The notes under the pieces were generated by a model, which saw nothing but the letters and a program-made list of their open reading frames with translations, did no database searches and was not told where the DNA came from. A stretch of DNA of 64,000 nucleotides, from assembly GCA_018676675.1 (NCBI GenBank), contig JABHEG010000300.1, forward strand, positions 1 to 64,000. Reading direction: 5' to 3'. The position numbers and the translations under genes are program-made. Below, piece by piece: positions 36,204 through 46,092 of this stretch. Positions within the stretch are counted from its first letter, which is position 1. Every line of letters starts with the position of its first letter. The DNA comes from Lentisphaerota bacterium. Lineage in GTDB: Bacteria > Verrucomicrobiota > Lentisphaeria > Oligosphaerales > JABHEG01.

Positions 36204-39200
36204 TCACTTCCGGGTGAGACCGATCCGGACGGTATTGCTCAACCCGCCGTCGCAGGCAAAACGGGTTTGTGTGTCCCCAGCCTGCAGTTTTGGGAGCTTT
36301 GCCCCAACCTGGATGTTCTCCCTGCGTGTGCCATCAGCCCGGGCGAGCAGACACGTCCCCGCCGCACTAAGCGTGACGGTGTCGCCTTGCCGGACCGTCA
36401 CTGGGAAGCGAAGTTGGGTGTCCCCGATCGTGATTGTGGGATTAACCACCTCCCGCTCCCGAGTTTCCCGCAGAGCGCGTAGACCGGCGATTCTGCACAT
36501 TGCCGACCCTTTCCGCGGGATGGCGATGAGGTAGAACGCAACCGCAGCAACACGCGTGTGATCGACTGTCCCGAACGCCGGCTTCGGGAGTTCATGATAT
36601 TTCCAGGCGTTCTGCTTGAGGGGGATGTAGTAGTCTGCCGTCTGCCCTTGTGTGTCGTGGAGCTGGAGCTTCAGGTGGGCCCTGCTGCCATCTCCTCTTA
36701 CCCAGACGCCGAGAGACTGAGCCGCAGAAAGATCCCGGGGGACAGCGAGCGTGCGGATTCCCGCTCCCCAGCCGGACATGTCCGGCAGTGAGCTGTCGCC
36801 TTGCAGGAGAGCGCAGGGCCGGCCACCGGGGCCGCCGTTCGCCTGGTACTCGAAGGACACGCCCACGCCCTTCTTGGCCAGTCCCGCCTTCCCGGGGCCC
36901 TGCGCATACTCTTCTGCCGCAGACTGCCCTAGGCACGATCCAGCGTCCGCGAACTCCTCGATCGAGACGGCTTTCTCATATTCAGCTCCCGGGATTTCCT
37001 GACCGATCCGGAGGCGCAGTTCGAGCAGTTCTTCCGCCTTCGCGGTGTCATTGCTCAGGGTCCAGACATTGTTCTTCCCATCAAGGCGCGTCACTTCGCG
37101 CATGTCCCGGCGCAGGAATGCGATGTCGCCGGTACGCCCGAGGGTGAGGGTGTAATCGTCCAACCTGCTCAGCTGGCGTTTCAGCGGTTCCTTGCCCTTG
37201 GCAACTCCCCCGAATGGCTGACCGCTGGGGATCACCGTCACGCGAACCCGCGGGCGCGGATTTGCCGGGGCATCGCAGGCGAAGGCCAGTTCGTTTGCGC
37301 CCTTCTGCAACCGGAAGGTGTTAGTCTCCCGCCTCGGTGTGAGTCTGCCGAGGAGAGCCCCCGCTTCGTCGCGGATTCGACACGTCAGGTCCCTGTCGAG
37401 CTCGACATACTGGCCGCTTCCGAGGGTAGTGGGGAAGAGGAGGCGCTGGTCACCAATGGTGACGCGAGGGTTGGTCAGTGTAGTCGACACCACAGGAAGG
37501 GCTCTGATCGGGCTGATGTAGCACTCTACAGACTCACCGCGGGGGATGCCGTTGTACCAGATGTTGATCTCGTTCACGTGGTCCGTAGTCAACCACGATC
37601 GGCAGATGCTCATAGCCCAGCCGTATGGCCAGTCGTGGTCGTAGTGCTTGCCCGAGGTGCGTTCGCGCAGGAGAAGCTCAAAATAGCGCCAGCCCACGAA
37701 GTCGATGGTGATGATGTGCTCGTCAAAGGCCCCGTGGTAGAGTTGCGGACTTCGCAGCTGGACATTGAGGACCTCGCCTTTGCCGTCCCCGTGCACCCAG
37801 ACGCCGAGCGCTTTGCAGACCCCCAGGCTGATGTCCGGGGCAAAGGTCTTTCCGGCTTTGACCCACGACTTGGCCGGCTCCGCGCTTTCGTTTGTGGCCC
37901 TGAAACACGCGCTGGAATTGCCGACCTTCACAACGTCGGTCGAGATGCTCCACTCAGCCTTGACACCCGAGGCCCTGCGGCTCAAGGTGAATTCTCCCTC
38001 CTCAACGAAGTCCGCAAGCTGTTTTCCCTCGTCAGTCTCATAGGGGGCGGCAGAATAGAGCGCCTGCAGCCGGAGGGCCGCGGGCTGTGCGGTGAACCGG
38101 TTGGTGACCGTCCAGGCGCGACGTTCATCTTCCGAGGCCACGACTTCCCTGGTGAGATAGTCGACGGGGGTGAACTGCCACTCGCCGCCCCGGGCCTGCG
38201 TAAGGCGGAACTCGGCACGTTCCTCCCGCAGTCTTGTCTTGACGTCTTCGGAGAAGTAGCCGCTCAAGCGGAGCTTCTCGTAGCGACCGATCGTCTTGAG
38301 GTACTCGCCTTGACGGGCATTCCACGGGTTGGAGGCGGGGGTGAGCGTCTGGAAGGACATGGACATGTCGTGGGCCAGTGACTTCACGCACAGGTACTCG
38401 ATCTCGTCAGGCCACTCGGCGTCGTGAATGTCCTTGGGGCCGAAGATGGCCCACCAGCCGAGCTGCGAGGGCATCAGGCTCTGCTTCTCGTAGGGCAGGT
38501 TACGCTTGACGTGTTCGTCAATGCAGCGTTTGAGGCCCCAAAGGGGGTGATCCCAGGCACCGACGCATGAGTGATAGGGCCAGCCGTGGTGCAGGCCGCT
38601 GTAGCTGGACTCAACCCGAATGGGGTGAGTGATGCGCTCGAAGATCGCCGTACGCATGCGCGCCGCACCGTACTGGCGCGCCGGCATCCCCTCCGCACCG
38701 TCATGGTAGATCAGATCGAATCCGCATGCATTGACTTTGTCGGCGATGCACTGGGCTACCTCGTCCACAAGGGGGGAGTGCTCGTCCGGCTGGAACGCGC
38801 CGTAGCGAACAAAGAGATGGTCCGCTGATGTGCCCTTTGCATGGGCAGCCGCGGTTGAGCCCCACACCCCGCGCTTGCAGTTCGTGAGGGCATACGGCGG
38901 TTCCGTCCGCATCCCCCGGAACTGCACGAGTTCCTGGCCGATCTGTACGACATTGCCGCGACTGGAGTAGTTCCAGACGACATTCAAGCCGCGGGGAGTC
39001 TGGTCGAGTGGAATCTCGGTTCCCGTGGGCCCAACGCCCCTGCTGAGAGTGAATGTTCTGTCTCTGGAGAGGTGGAGATTCGGGGTTGGGCTGGCGAAGG
39101 GATCGCGTGGCTGGATGCAGCCGGTCAACGTGTGCATGCCGGCGAGCAGACCGGCCGCGTGAATCCGGTCCACGGTCGCCTTGAGACTATCTGTGCCGTC

Positions 39201-40727
39201 GGGGAAGAGGCTTGGTCTGGGTTCGTAGTGGCCCTGGCTCTGGTACCACCCCGTGAAGTGGATGTAAGGGATGCACGCGAGCTGAGCCATGTCGATCCAT
39301 TCGTCGACATTTGCCTCCGAGAGTCCACTGCAGAACATGTAGGAGGCGCGGTTCTGGGGGGCAGCGCTCGCGTAGGCTCCTCCGAGCAGCGAATGGGGGC
39401 CACCTTCTTCCCGGGCCACCACTCTCAGCGTTTGTTCAAGCGCCTTTCGAGGGCAGACGACCAGGGCCGCGCGGGCGCCCTCAAATCCGTGTTCCGCGAT
39501 GCAGCTCGCCTTCAGAACGGGTTGCCTGCCCCTGATGGTGGGGCGTGCCTGCAGATTCAAGCAGCGCAGACACACGGCGTGGGTCGAATCGGCGGCCAGC
39601 CCGGACATTGAGTGGACCACGTCGGCCGGTTCCACGAGCAGGTTCAGGAAGGCCAGCTCCTCAACGCCGCCCCCGGTCACGGAAAGCACCTCGAACACGA
39701 AGTACTCGTCATGTACGGTCACCTGGACCTTTGCTGTGGCGTTGACGCGGTCGAAGCGCACGTCGAGAATACCGTTCTCATAGGAGAAGGAGGACGGACG
39801 GGCACTGCGTTGGCTTGTCTTGATACTCATCCAGGCTGACGAGCGGGTCAGCAGATTGCGTCCGCTCCCCAGTTCCACCGCCCCAATGAGACGGAGACTG
39901 TCCGTAAACGTGAGCCTGGCCACCCGGTTCTCGAGGACCAGTGCCGGGGGCGTATCGGCGCCTCGGTCGGGCAGCACCCTATAGCCTGGGAGCGCTCCGC
40001 TGCTCCTCCCTTCCTTCCCAACGCTGTAATCAGCCTGGATCTCTGCCGACGAGAGGGCTCGTGTGTAGATCCGGACATCGTCAATCAGCCCCTGGTGCCC
40101 GGTGTCTCCACTCCATTTACCGATCATTCCCCCCCCTTCGCATCCGATGGGGTAGTCCCAGCTCCGCTCGCTTATGAGCTGGCCATCGAGGTAGGCACGC
40201 ATGGTCGGACGATCGAAGGTGGCGACGAGATGGTACCAGCGCCCGAACTCGATCTTGGGAATCAGCTGGGCGGAAGCTTCCTGCCAGTCCCGGGCCCTGT
40301 CCCAGCCCTCGAATTTGGGTCGCCCCAAACGGAAGTGGCATGATCCATCCACCACGAATATGAGTACGCCACCCGGGCACCAGCGTCCGAGCGTGATGAC
40401 ATTCGGGTAACGCCCGGTCCCTTCCCAATAGACCCACGCCTGGATGGTCATGGCGTCGGCCCCGTCGAGCCCGGGAATCTCAGGAATGGCAATGTGTTCA
40501 CTCCGGCCATTCAGCCGAAGGGCGGTCCCGAATGTTCCGCCGACCCACTCCCCTCCCTGGATCTCGCCGTCCAGGCCATGGGGGGCGTGGTCGGCCGCAA
40601 GATCCCCCCAGCCATCGTCAAGCTTCCACCGGGCAACCAGACCCTCCTCCTGTCCGGATGCCTGTTGGGCACCCAGGGCCATCCCCAGAGCCACGACCAA
40701 TCCGCAAAACCAGCTCAAACGCCGCAT
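36204..40727 (-). CDS. Exported LamG plus putative glycoside hydrolase with duplicated C-terminal beta modules
   Basis: 1507 aa. Signal peptide at about 1-25; GGGAG lies 7 bases before the ATG. A LamG jelly roll (about 30-235) has MTIQAWVYWEG, GRWYHLVATFD and HQGLIDDVRIYTRAL. Residues about 250-870 include a likely barrel-type catalytic region (IPYIHFTGWYQSQGHY, AAGLLAGMHTLTG, CGFDLIYHDGAEG, RVESSYSG); catalytic acids are not assigned. The C-terminal third has two related pairs of beta modules. One type carries LGVWVHGDGKG (about 973) and LGVWVRGDGS (about 1337); the other carries NPRVTIGDQRLLFP (about 1087) and NPTITIGDTQLRFP (about 1430), each ending FACD. This is an internal duplication. 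It is the second gene of a two-gene operon, 15 bases after the small LamG gene whose domain it shares. Probable extracellular glycan-active enzyme. Confidence 0.7.
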   Translation of the reverse strand: MRRLSWFCGLVVALGMALGAQQASGQEEGLVARWKLDDGWGDLAADHAPHGLDGEIQGGEWVGGTFGTALRLNGRSEHIAIPEIPGLDGADAMTIQAWVYWEGTGRYPNVITLGRWCPGGVLIFVVDGSCHFRLGRPKFEGWDRARDWQEASAQLIPKIEFGRWYHLVATFDRPTMRAYLDGQLISERSWDYPIGCEGGGMIGKWSGDTGHQGLIDDVRIYTRALSSAEIQADYSVGKEGRSSGALPGYRVLPDRGADTPPALVLENRVARLTFTDSLRLIGAVELGSGRNLLTRSSAWMSIKTSQRSARPSSFSYENGILDVRFDRVNATAKVQVTVHDEYFVFEVLSVTGGGVEELAFLNLLVEPADVVHSMSGLAADSTHAVCLRCLNLQARPTIRGRQPVLKASCIAEHGFEGARAALVVCPRKALEQTLRVVAREEGGPHSLLGGAYASAAPQNRASYMFCSGLSEANVDEWIDMAQLACIPYIHFTGWYQSQGHYEPRPSLFPDGTDSLKATVDRIHAAGLLAGMHTLTGCIQPRDPFASPTPNLHLSRDRTFTLSRGVGPTGTEIPLDQTPRGLNVVWNYSSRGNVVQIGQELVQFRGMRTEPPYALTNCKRGVWGSTAAAHAKGTSADHLFVRYGAFQPDEHSPLVDEVAQCIADKVNACGFDLIYHDGAEGMPARQYGAARMRTAIFERITHPIRVESSYSGLHHGWPYHSCVGAWDHPLWGLKRCIDEHVKRNLPYEKQSLMPSQLGWWAIFGPKDIHDAEWPDEIEYLCVKSLAHDMSMSFQTLTPASNPWNARQGEYLKTIGRYEKLRLSGYFSEDVKTRLREERAEFRLTQARGGEWQFTPVDYLTREVVASEDERRAWTVTNRFTAQPAALRLQALYSAAPYETDEGKQLADFVEEGEFTLSRRASGVKAEWSISTDVVKVGNSSACFRATNESAEPAKSWVKAGKTFAPDISLGVCKALGVWVHGDGKGEVLNVQLRSPQLYHGAFDEHIITIDFVGWRYFELLLRERTSGKHYDHDWPYGWAMSICRSWLTTDHVNEINIWYNGIPRGESVECYISPIRALPVVSTTLTNPRVTIGDQRLLFPTTLGSGQYVELDRDLTCRIRDEAGALLGRLTPRRETNTFRLQKGANELAFACDAPANPRPRVRVTVIPSGQPFGGVAKGKEPLKRQLSRLDDYTLTLGRTGDIAFLRRDMREVTRLDGKNNVWTLSNDTAKAEELLELRLRIGQEIPGAEYEKAVSIEEFADAGSCLGQSAAEEYAQGPGKAGLAKKGVGVSFEYQANGGPGGRPCALLQGDSSLPDMSGWGAGIRTLAVPRDLSAAQSLGVWVRGDGSRAHLKLQLHDTQGQTADYYIPLKQNAWKYHELPKPAFGTVDHTRVAAVAFYLIAIPRKGSAMCRIAGLRALRETREREVVNPTITIGDTQLRFPVTVRQGDTVTLSAAGTCLLARADGTRRENIQVGAKLPKLQAGDTQTRFACDGGLSNTVRIGLTRK

Positions 40728-40742
40728 GCTGTTTCTCCCGCC

Positions 40743-41504
40743 CTATTGTCGGCCCTGACGTGTGCGCCCGAATTCCGCCCGGATCTCCGCTGGACTCAGG
40801 GCCCGACTGTGGAGTCGGAGTTCATCGATCATCCCGTAGTGGGACTGTGTTTCCCCTTGATCCAGATTCCATCTCCCCACGATGATCTCACCGGTCTGCC
40901 CGACCGGGTGGTTCCAGCGTACAGCCCCCACCGGTTCACCGTTTACATACGTGGTCATGTCGGGACGCTTAACGGTGGCTGCCAGGTGGACCCAGCGGCC
41001 GGGCCGGATTGGCTGCAGCAGGACGGCTTGCGTTTCCTGCCAGTCTTTGCCCAGTTCCCATGCTTCCTTCCCAGGTCTCCCGAGTCGAAAGGAACAGCGG
41101 TCGTCACCGACAAAAATGAGGAAGCCACCGGGGTTCCAGGCTCCACCGGTCAGAATGTTCGGGTACCGCCCAACGCCTTCCCAGAACACCCAGACGGAAA
41201 CGGTCATCTGGTCGGAACCGTCGAGAGCAGGGATGGCGGGAATGGTCACGTAGGTGCTCTCACCGTTGAAGTGGAGCGCTGTGCCGAAGTCTCCGGTGAC
41301 CCACGTTCCCTCGTTGATGGCACCATCGTGTCCGTGCCCCGATGCGTCCTTGGCCACTGCTCCGCTGCCTTGGGAGAACGACCAGGCCCCCACCAGGCTC
41401 GGGTCCTTCTCCTGCCCTCGGCTTGGCCTTTCCGTCGCCCACGCCATCCCCAGGACAGCGCCAACGATAAGTCTTGTGGTCCGGGAACTTCTCCACGCTC
41501 GCAT
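40743..41504 (-). CDS. Exported stand-alone LamG-domain protein
   Basis: 253 aa, with a signal peptide (about 1-30) and GGGAGG 7 bases before ATG 41504. The whole mature protein is one concanavalin/LamG jelly roll: WSFSQGSGAVAKDASG, MTVSVWVFWEGVGRYPNI, GRWVHLAATVKRPDM and YGMIDELRLHSRALSPAEIR. It matches the N-terminal domain of the downstream 1507-aa protein closely (VYWEGTGRYPN versus VFWEGVGRYPN, RLGRP in both), so the pair arose by duplication. Likely binds a polysaccharide or acts as an accessory lectin. Operon leader. Confidence 0.85.
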   Translation of the reverse strand: MRAWRSSRTTRLIVGAVLGMAWATERPSRGQEKDPSLVGAWSFSQGSGAVAKDASGHGHDGAINEGTWVTGDFGTALHFNGESTYVTIPAIPALDGSDQMTVSVWVFWEGVGRYPNILTGGAWNPGGFLIFVGDDRCSFRLGRPGKEAWELGKDWQETQAVLLQPIRPGRWVHLAATVKRPDMTTYVNGEPVGAVRWNHPVGQTGEIIVGRWNLDQGETQSHYGMIDELRLHSRALSPAEIRAEFGRTRQGRQ

Positions 41505-41858
41505 CACGGTTCCTCCCTGCTGCGGAATTCTCTTCGCGTGAGCGGTGCCGTCTTAGCGACATCCGCTCCCGGGGAGGAAGGTAACGGTCTGAACGCGCTT
41601 CTCAAGCACCTCCACACGACGGCGTTGCTCCCCCTACGGCCCACGAGCCTGTGTGCGGAGCTCACTGGGACAGGTCTCGTACCGAATGGCGTTGACTTAA
41701 GGTCCGGGAAACCGTGACACGTGGCCGTGTCCGGCAGAGCCGCGATCCACCGTCGCCCCAAGGGTGCTATGGCGGACAGGCTCACAAGAGCGGACCGCTT
41801 ACGTTGTGCGCGGCCCGGTTCGGAGGCCCCCTGCCCCACCGGGCCGCGCTCGGGGCCC
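41505..41858. other. Intergenic region holding dispersed repeat copy B
   Basis: 354 bases between the heparinase-like gene end and the LamG gene start on the same strand. The part from 41505 to about 41725 should hold the LamG operon promoter; I see no clear hexamers. The rest is the repeat described at 41729-41849. Confidence 0.5.
41729..41849 (-). repeat. Dispersed 104-bp family, copy B
   Basis: Read on the minus strand it follows the array at 13011-13290 base for base over most of its length, including AACGTAAGCGGTC, GCCTGTCCGCCATAGC and CGACGGTGGATCGCGGCT. Its arms GCGCGGCCCGGT (41808-41819) and ACCGGGCCGCGC (41838-41849) form a 12-bp perfect inverted repeat. Compared with copy A, a T-A pair in the stem is here a C-G pair. 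Confidence 0.9.
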
Positions 41859-44800
41859 CTACTCCAGCCTGGCCATGGCCCAAACGGCATGATCGCTGTT
41901 GATACCGTCATTGCCATCGGTCACATAGAGGCGCAGCTGGTCGACACCGGTGATTGGGATCGAGACGTTCCGCGGGGTCATGTCCTCGGCCATGACGCCG
42001 GTCTTGAACGCCTCTCGCCACTCCTCGTTCGCTTTGCGCACAAACACGTGGAACGTGACGCTTCCCGGGCTTCCCTGTTGCACGCCCACGGTCGCTTTGA
42101 AGGTTGTGCGTTTGCCTTGGAATGGGGTCATGTCGTAGATGACCTCGGCATGGCTCTGAGCCCCTGTTGTCTCCGGGTGCGTCGTGAGCCCTTTGGGGAA
42201 CTCAACTCCGACCAAGCGGAGACGGTCCCGGGTGTACGCCTGGTCGCGGATGATTCCGCCGTGCACCATCTGTTTGATCGGCGGCGTATGGGCAAATTCC
42301 TTGATGACACCGAGGTCGCTCAGGAAAACGGCGTCGGCATGAACGACCGGAGGAATGGTGAACCGACAGTTGGCTGAAAGACGCGTGCGCAACAGGTTGT
42401 CCGCTCGAGTCTCCACCTCGATCACGTGGGTCGCGAGGAACTCGGGTTCCCTCTCCTCGTCAGTGAGGAGGTCGGCTGGGGCCAGATCGATGGTTACCTC
42501 GCGTCCGTTAGTGCGCCGGATCGTGTACTGTCCGGCGGGGACATCCCGCCCGTTGAGATAGATGCCCCATCGGCGGAGTCGAGGAGCGTCCGTACTGAGC
42601 GTCAGGCGAAGCTGCAGCGCGTGGGGAATCGTGTTTGAAGGAACGGTGCTCCCAGCCAGGACCTCCCCGTCCGCGATAGCAGACGTCTCCTCAATGGCGA
42701 CCCGCGCAACCGCAGCGTCCAAAGCCGCCTCGTTCTGACCGGCGATGAGCCACCAGCCGCCCTGCGGGGCAACACCATCGGGCACACGAAACACGGCCCT
42801 CGCGCCCTCGGCCTCCACGTTGGCGGCTTGCCACTGCCCGGCGACCGACCCGATTCTGGCAACAGGGACGCCTGCGCCATGGAAAGAGGCGAACATGACC
42901 CCGGTCCCTGCCGGAGCCTGGACACCAAACGCCGCCCAGGCTCCGCGGCTGTCCCAGGAAGCTGTGGCGCGTGCTGTTGTATCGAGCAGGTGCTGATCTC
43001 GCCAGCCGACCCATGTCCCGTCCACGAATGCGGCGGCGGTGGGCTGTCCCCCTTCGAGCCGCACGAATGCGAACACCGCATCACTGGCAACGCCGTTACA
43101 CACCACTTCGTCGGGGCCGGTTCGCACGACAACGTACTCTTCGCTCGAACCACGTCTGAGTCGGACGCCCCGGAAGCCCTTTCCTTCCAGACGTTCGGTC
43201 TGTACCGTTCCCTCCGTCCCCTTCCGCACGGGCCAAAGGCTGGTGAGGAAGGTCTGTCCTTTCTGCGGACCGACGTGGAGGGTGGCGTGGTGGTTTGTGA
43301 GACCGGGATACCCGCACGGCCAATCCTCCATCTCCACATGCAGTGGGACCTCCGTTGAGCCGTTGAAGACATCGGCTACGAGGGTGCCCTTCTTGCCTGA
43401 CGCGAGCAGGCGATGAGCGTTGAATGAGAGTTGACCCGCGCTGTTGAAGTTCCACTCAATCCGGCCTGGCTGTCTCAGCGCCACAGTGTCGAACAGAACC
43501 ACGTGGTCCGGGCGGATGTAGAATGCGTGACGCGTGAGCGAACTCGCCTTGGGATAGGCGGCAGTCGCATCCACGGCGGCATAGTCCATAGCGGGACTGC
43601 TGAAGAACGCTGTGACAGTCGCATCAGCATGGGTACTGTTCCCACCGTCAATCGTGATTGCGTTATGCAGACGTGTGTTGGCCATTGCTCGGTGGATGGG
43701 GTTCGAGTATGACATCATGCCCGGATCCATGGCCAAATACTCCCCGAATGCTTCGAGCATGAAGGCGGAACGATCGCTCTGCCAGTGCCCGGCCAAGCGG
43801 GGTTGACCGAGTAGCCCGAAGAGGAAATCTCCGTGCCGGAAGCCCTCGCGAAGGAACACATAGCCTGCCCCGCGGAAGTAGCGCGCGGGAGCCATCGGCG
43901 GTTCAGCCGCGACCGTACCATGGGCCCACATGAAGGCGGCCAGTTCGGACTTTGGTGAGCCGTGCTTGTCCTGGAACCATGCTGCCGTTGGGTTCTGCAG
44001 GTACTTGGCGAACAAGGCCGATACCGCATCGCCGGGCATGCTCCCGCGTGAGTCACAGATGGCCAGAGGAACGAAGCCTGCGGCTCCGTTGCTCTTCATG
44101 TGCACGATCCAGTCCATACTGCGCCGGACGTTCCCGGGACAACGGTCGCGGAAATCGGCCGGATCCCGCGCCGCCAGTGCAGCCAGCAGTTTGACGGCCG
44201 TGTTCCACGTGTAATTCCAGTAGCCGACTCCCTCGGTCGATGCGCCGTCCCGTAGCGAATAGGCCTCGATTCCCTGCCAGATCCACTCCTCGGTCTGCCG
44301 CCGCATCGCTTCCAGCGTCGGATCCAACGCGGCAAGCACGATCATGGCGCAGCCAATCTCGGAGTCAAAAACCACCCCCTGATTCATCTTGAGCATGCCC
44401 GGACTGGACTTGAGCCGATCGAAAGTCCACCAAACCCCCTTGCGCAGAATGGCCTGGCTGACCTCCTTGCGCTCCGCCGGAGGAAGGGCGTTGTAGATCC
44501 AGTCGAGGGCCAGGCCGGCGTCGTAGGTCACGCTGGCCTCGGTAAAGGGGTTGCCGTAGCCGCCCCACCCCAATGGATAGCGCGCGAACGGACCGTCCGT
44601 CCACTGCTCGATCCGGCAGAGAGACAGGAGCGCCCGCCGAGCGTGGTCGGCGTACCGTTTATCGCCTGAAATGACATAGGCCAGGGCGCAGTCTCTCGCC
44701 CTCCGCGACACATCCCCAGATGCCTTTCCAATCCGAGTCATAACCCAGTTGGCCCCGGGATTATACACCCCGACGAAACGCTCGGGACTGGCGTTCAGGA

Positions 44801-45986
44801 GCCCCTCTGCCCGACCCTTGAGCTTCTGCCACAGAGGCTTACCCAGCCCCTCGGTGAAGAGCGCCCGAATCCGGGGCAGGTCTTCGCGACCGAAATAGAC
44901 CGCGCCCGGCAAACCACCTTCCTCCAGCGACGACGCAAGCGGGACGGGCGCGATCGGGACCATCCCAACCGGCGGTTCGCCACGCGGGGCACCACGCTTC
45001 CGGAGCAGGACCCAATGTACGTTGCACTTGAGCTGTCGGTTGTGCGGACCGTCGATGGCATCAGGGGGCTCCGAGAGATCCAGGCGCACCGCATTGAGTA
45101 CCTTTGCTCCCAGGGCAAGCGGGATCTCGATGGCATCGAAGCGCCCGCGTCCCGGTCGATGCTGAACTGGCGTCGTCCAGACACCATCTACCTGCAATCC
45201 TATGGAGATGGCCCCCGCCGAATCGTTCGAAACGCGCACCTCAACCACGCCCCAATCGGCAACGGGCGTGTCGAATCGGCGTTCATAGGCACACACATCC
45301 CGCTTCCTGGCGTCCTCTCTAACCCACATCGTCCCCCAGGACCAGAAAGGGTCCAGCCCATAGGAGCCGGCAGGTTGCTGTCGTGTCTCGGCCGTCGGCT
45401 GCCAGAGATGGCGTCCTCGGGCCCCAAAGTACATCCAGTCGATCAGTACCTCGTGGTCGTTGATCGGTATCCGGGCCCACTCCGTTGACTGCTCGAGACC
45501 ATCCAGGACCAACTCCGTCGGCTCGAATCCCGGTTGCACAAGCTCGAAACGAATGCCCTGTGTGTTCTTCCATCCGGCTGCACGGTTCCCCCCGCTGACA
45601 GCCAGGCGCCACTCCGGCAGCTCCATCCGGTTCCAGCCCCGCCAATCGATTCTGAACACCGTGGAAAATGTCCGACCGTCGCGGACAGGTACCGTCAGCT
45701 TGATCCGAGCGAACGTAGCGGCCTTTGCATGAATCCAGAGCCGGAGGGAGTTAAACGAACCGAGGTCAACACAGAGGTCGTCCCGCTGGAGCACGCCTTC
45801 CGACGGCGCCCATTTCAGAGCTCCCTTCCCCTCCTGAACGTGGGTCATCTCCGCCCTCCCCGGTCCCCAGGCCGCCTGATCGGCATCCATCGTGTCGAGG
45901 ACAACGGTCTCGGCTTCGGTCAGAGTCCCAATCAGAAGGGCACACACACCAAGCGTGCGCCGGAGTCGGTAACGACGCAGTGACAT
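41859..45986 (-). CDS. Exported heparinase II/III-like polysaccharide lyase with NPCBM domain
   Basis: 1375 aa. The signal peptide is about residues 1-25; GGAGG lies 8 bases before the ATG. An N-terminal beta domain (about 27-130) is followed by a linker region, then a helical toroid typical of heparinase II/III lyases (about 370-660: SGDKRYADHARRALLSL, SEIGCAMIVLAALDP, YWNYTWNTAVKLLAALAARD). The beta domain follows (about 690-930: AGYVFLREGFRHGDFLF, LAGHWQSDRSAFMLEAFGE, HNAITIDG). More beta domains precede the C-terminal NPCBM-like module (about 1215-1375: YTRDRLRLVGVEFPKGLTTH, GSVTFHVFVRKANEEW). The family cleaves uronic-acid polysaccharides (heparan-type, alginate, chondroitin) by beta-elimination; specificity is not readable. 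The region between catalytic domains and NPCBM includes FNSAGQLSFNAH-type lyase strands. Probably monocistronic. Confidence 0.85.
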   Translation of the reverse strand: MSLRRYRLRRTLGVCALLIGTLTEAETVVLDTMDADQAAWGPGRAEMTHVQEGKGALKWAPSEGVLQRDDLCVDLGSFNSLRLWIHAKAATFARIKLTVPVRDGRTFSTVFRIDWRGWNRMELPEWRLAVSGGNRAAGWKNTQGIRFELVQPGFEPTELVLDGLEQSTEWARIPINDHEVLIDWMYFGARGRHLWQPTAETRQQPAGSYGLDPFWSWGTMWVREDARKRDVCAYERRFDTPVADWGVVEVRVSNDSAGAISIGLQVDGVWTTPVQHRPGRGRFDAIEIPLALGAKVLNAVRLDLSEPPDAIDGPHNRQLKCNVHWVLLRKRGAPRGEPPVGMVPIAPVPLASSLEEGGLPGAVYFGREDLPRIRALFTEGLGKPLWQKLKGRAEGLLNASPERFVGVYNPGANWVMTRIGKASGDVSRRARDCALAYVISGDKRYADHARRALLSLCRIEQWTDGPFARYPLGWGGYGNPFTEASVTYDAGLALDWIYNALPPAERKEVSQAILRKGVWWTFDRLKSSPGMLKMNQGVVFDSEIGCAMIVLAALDPTLEAMRRQTEEWIWQGIEAYSLRDGASTEGVGYWNYTWNTAVKLLAALAARDPADFRDRCPGNVRRSMDWIVHMKSNGAAGFVPLAICDSRGSMPGDAVSALFAKYLQNPTAAWFQDKHGSPKSELAAFMWAHGTVAAEPPMAPARYFRGAGYVFLREGFRHGDFLFGLLGQPRLAGHWQSDRSAFMLEAFGEYLAMDPGMMSYSNPIHRAMANTRLHNAITIDGGNSTHADATVTAFFSSPAMDYAAVDATAAYPKASSLTRHAFYIRPDHVVLFDTVALRQPGRIEWNFNSAGQLSFNAHRLLASGKKGTLVADVFNGSTEVPLHVEMEDWPCGYPGLTNHHATLHVGPQKGQTFLTSLWPVRKGTEGTVQTERLEGKGFRGVRLRRGSSEEYVVVRTGPDEVVCNGVASDAVFAFVRLEGGQPTAAAFVDGTWVGWRDQHLLDTTARATASWDSRGAWAAFGVQAPAGTGVMFASFHGAGVPVARIGSVAGQWQAANVEAEGARAVFRVPDGVAPQGGWWLIAGQNEAALDAAVARVAIEETSAIADGEVLAGSTVPSNTIPHALQLRLTLSTDAPRLRRWGIYLNGRDVPAGQYTIRRTNGREVTIDLAPADLLTDEEREPEFLATHVIEVETRADNLLRTRLSANCRFTIPPVVHADAVFLSDLGVIKEFAHTPPIKQMVHGGIIRDQAYTRDRLRLVGVEFPKGLTTHPETTGAQSHAEVIYDMTPFQGKRTTFKATVGVQQGSPGSVTFHVFVRKANEEWREAFKTGVMAEDMTPRNVSIPITGVDQLRLYVTDGNDGINSDHAVWAMARLE

Positions 45987-46092
45987 AGTCTTTCCTCCAT
46001 CGGCGACGACGGATCGCTGCTCAACGCACTCAAGCCAGGACAGGTCCTGAATCTATACCGCGAAGCCCTTCCGGCGACCGCTCTGCCGGCAA

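Noticed and set aside
40494-41717. 407-codon plus-strand frame
   Set aside because: Antisense to the LamG gene and the start of the 1507-aa gene, both supported by LamG motifs and ribosome sites.
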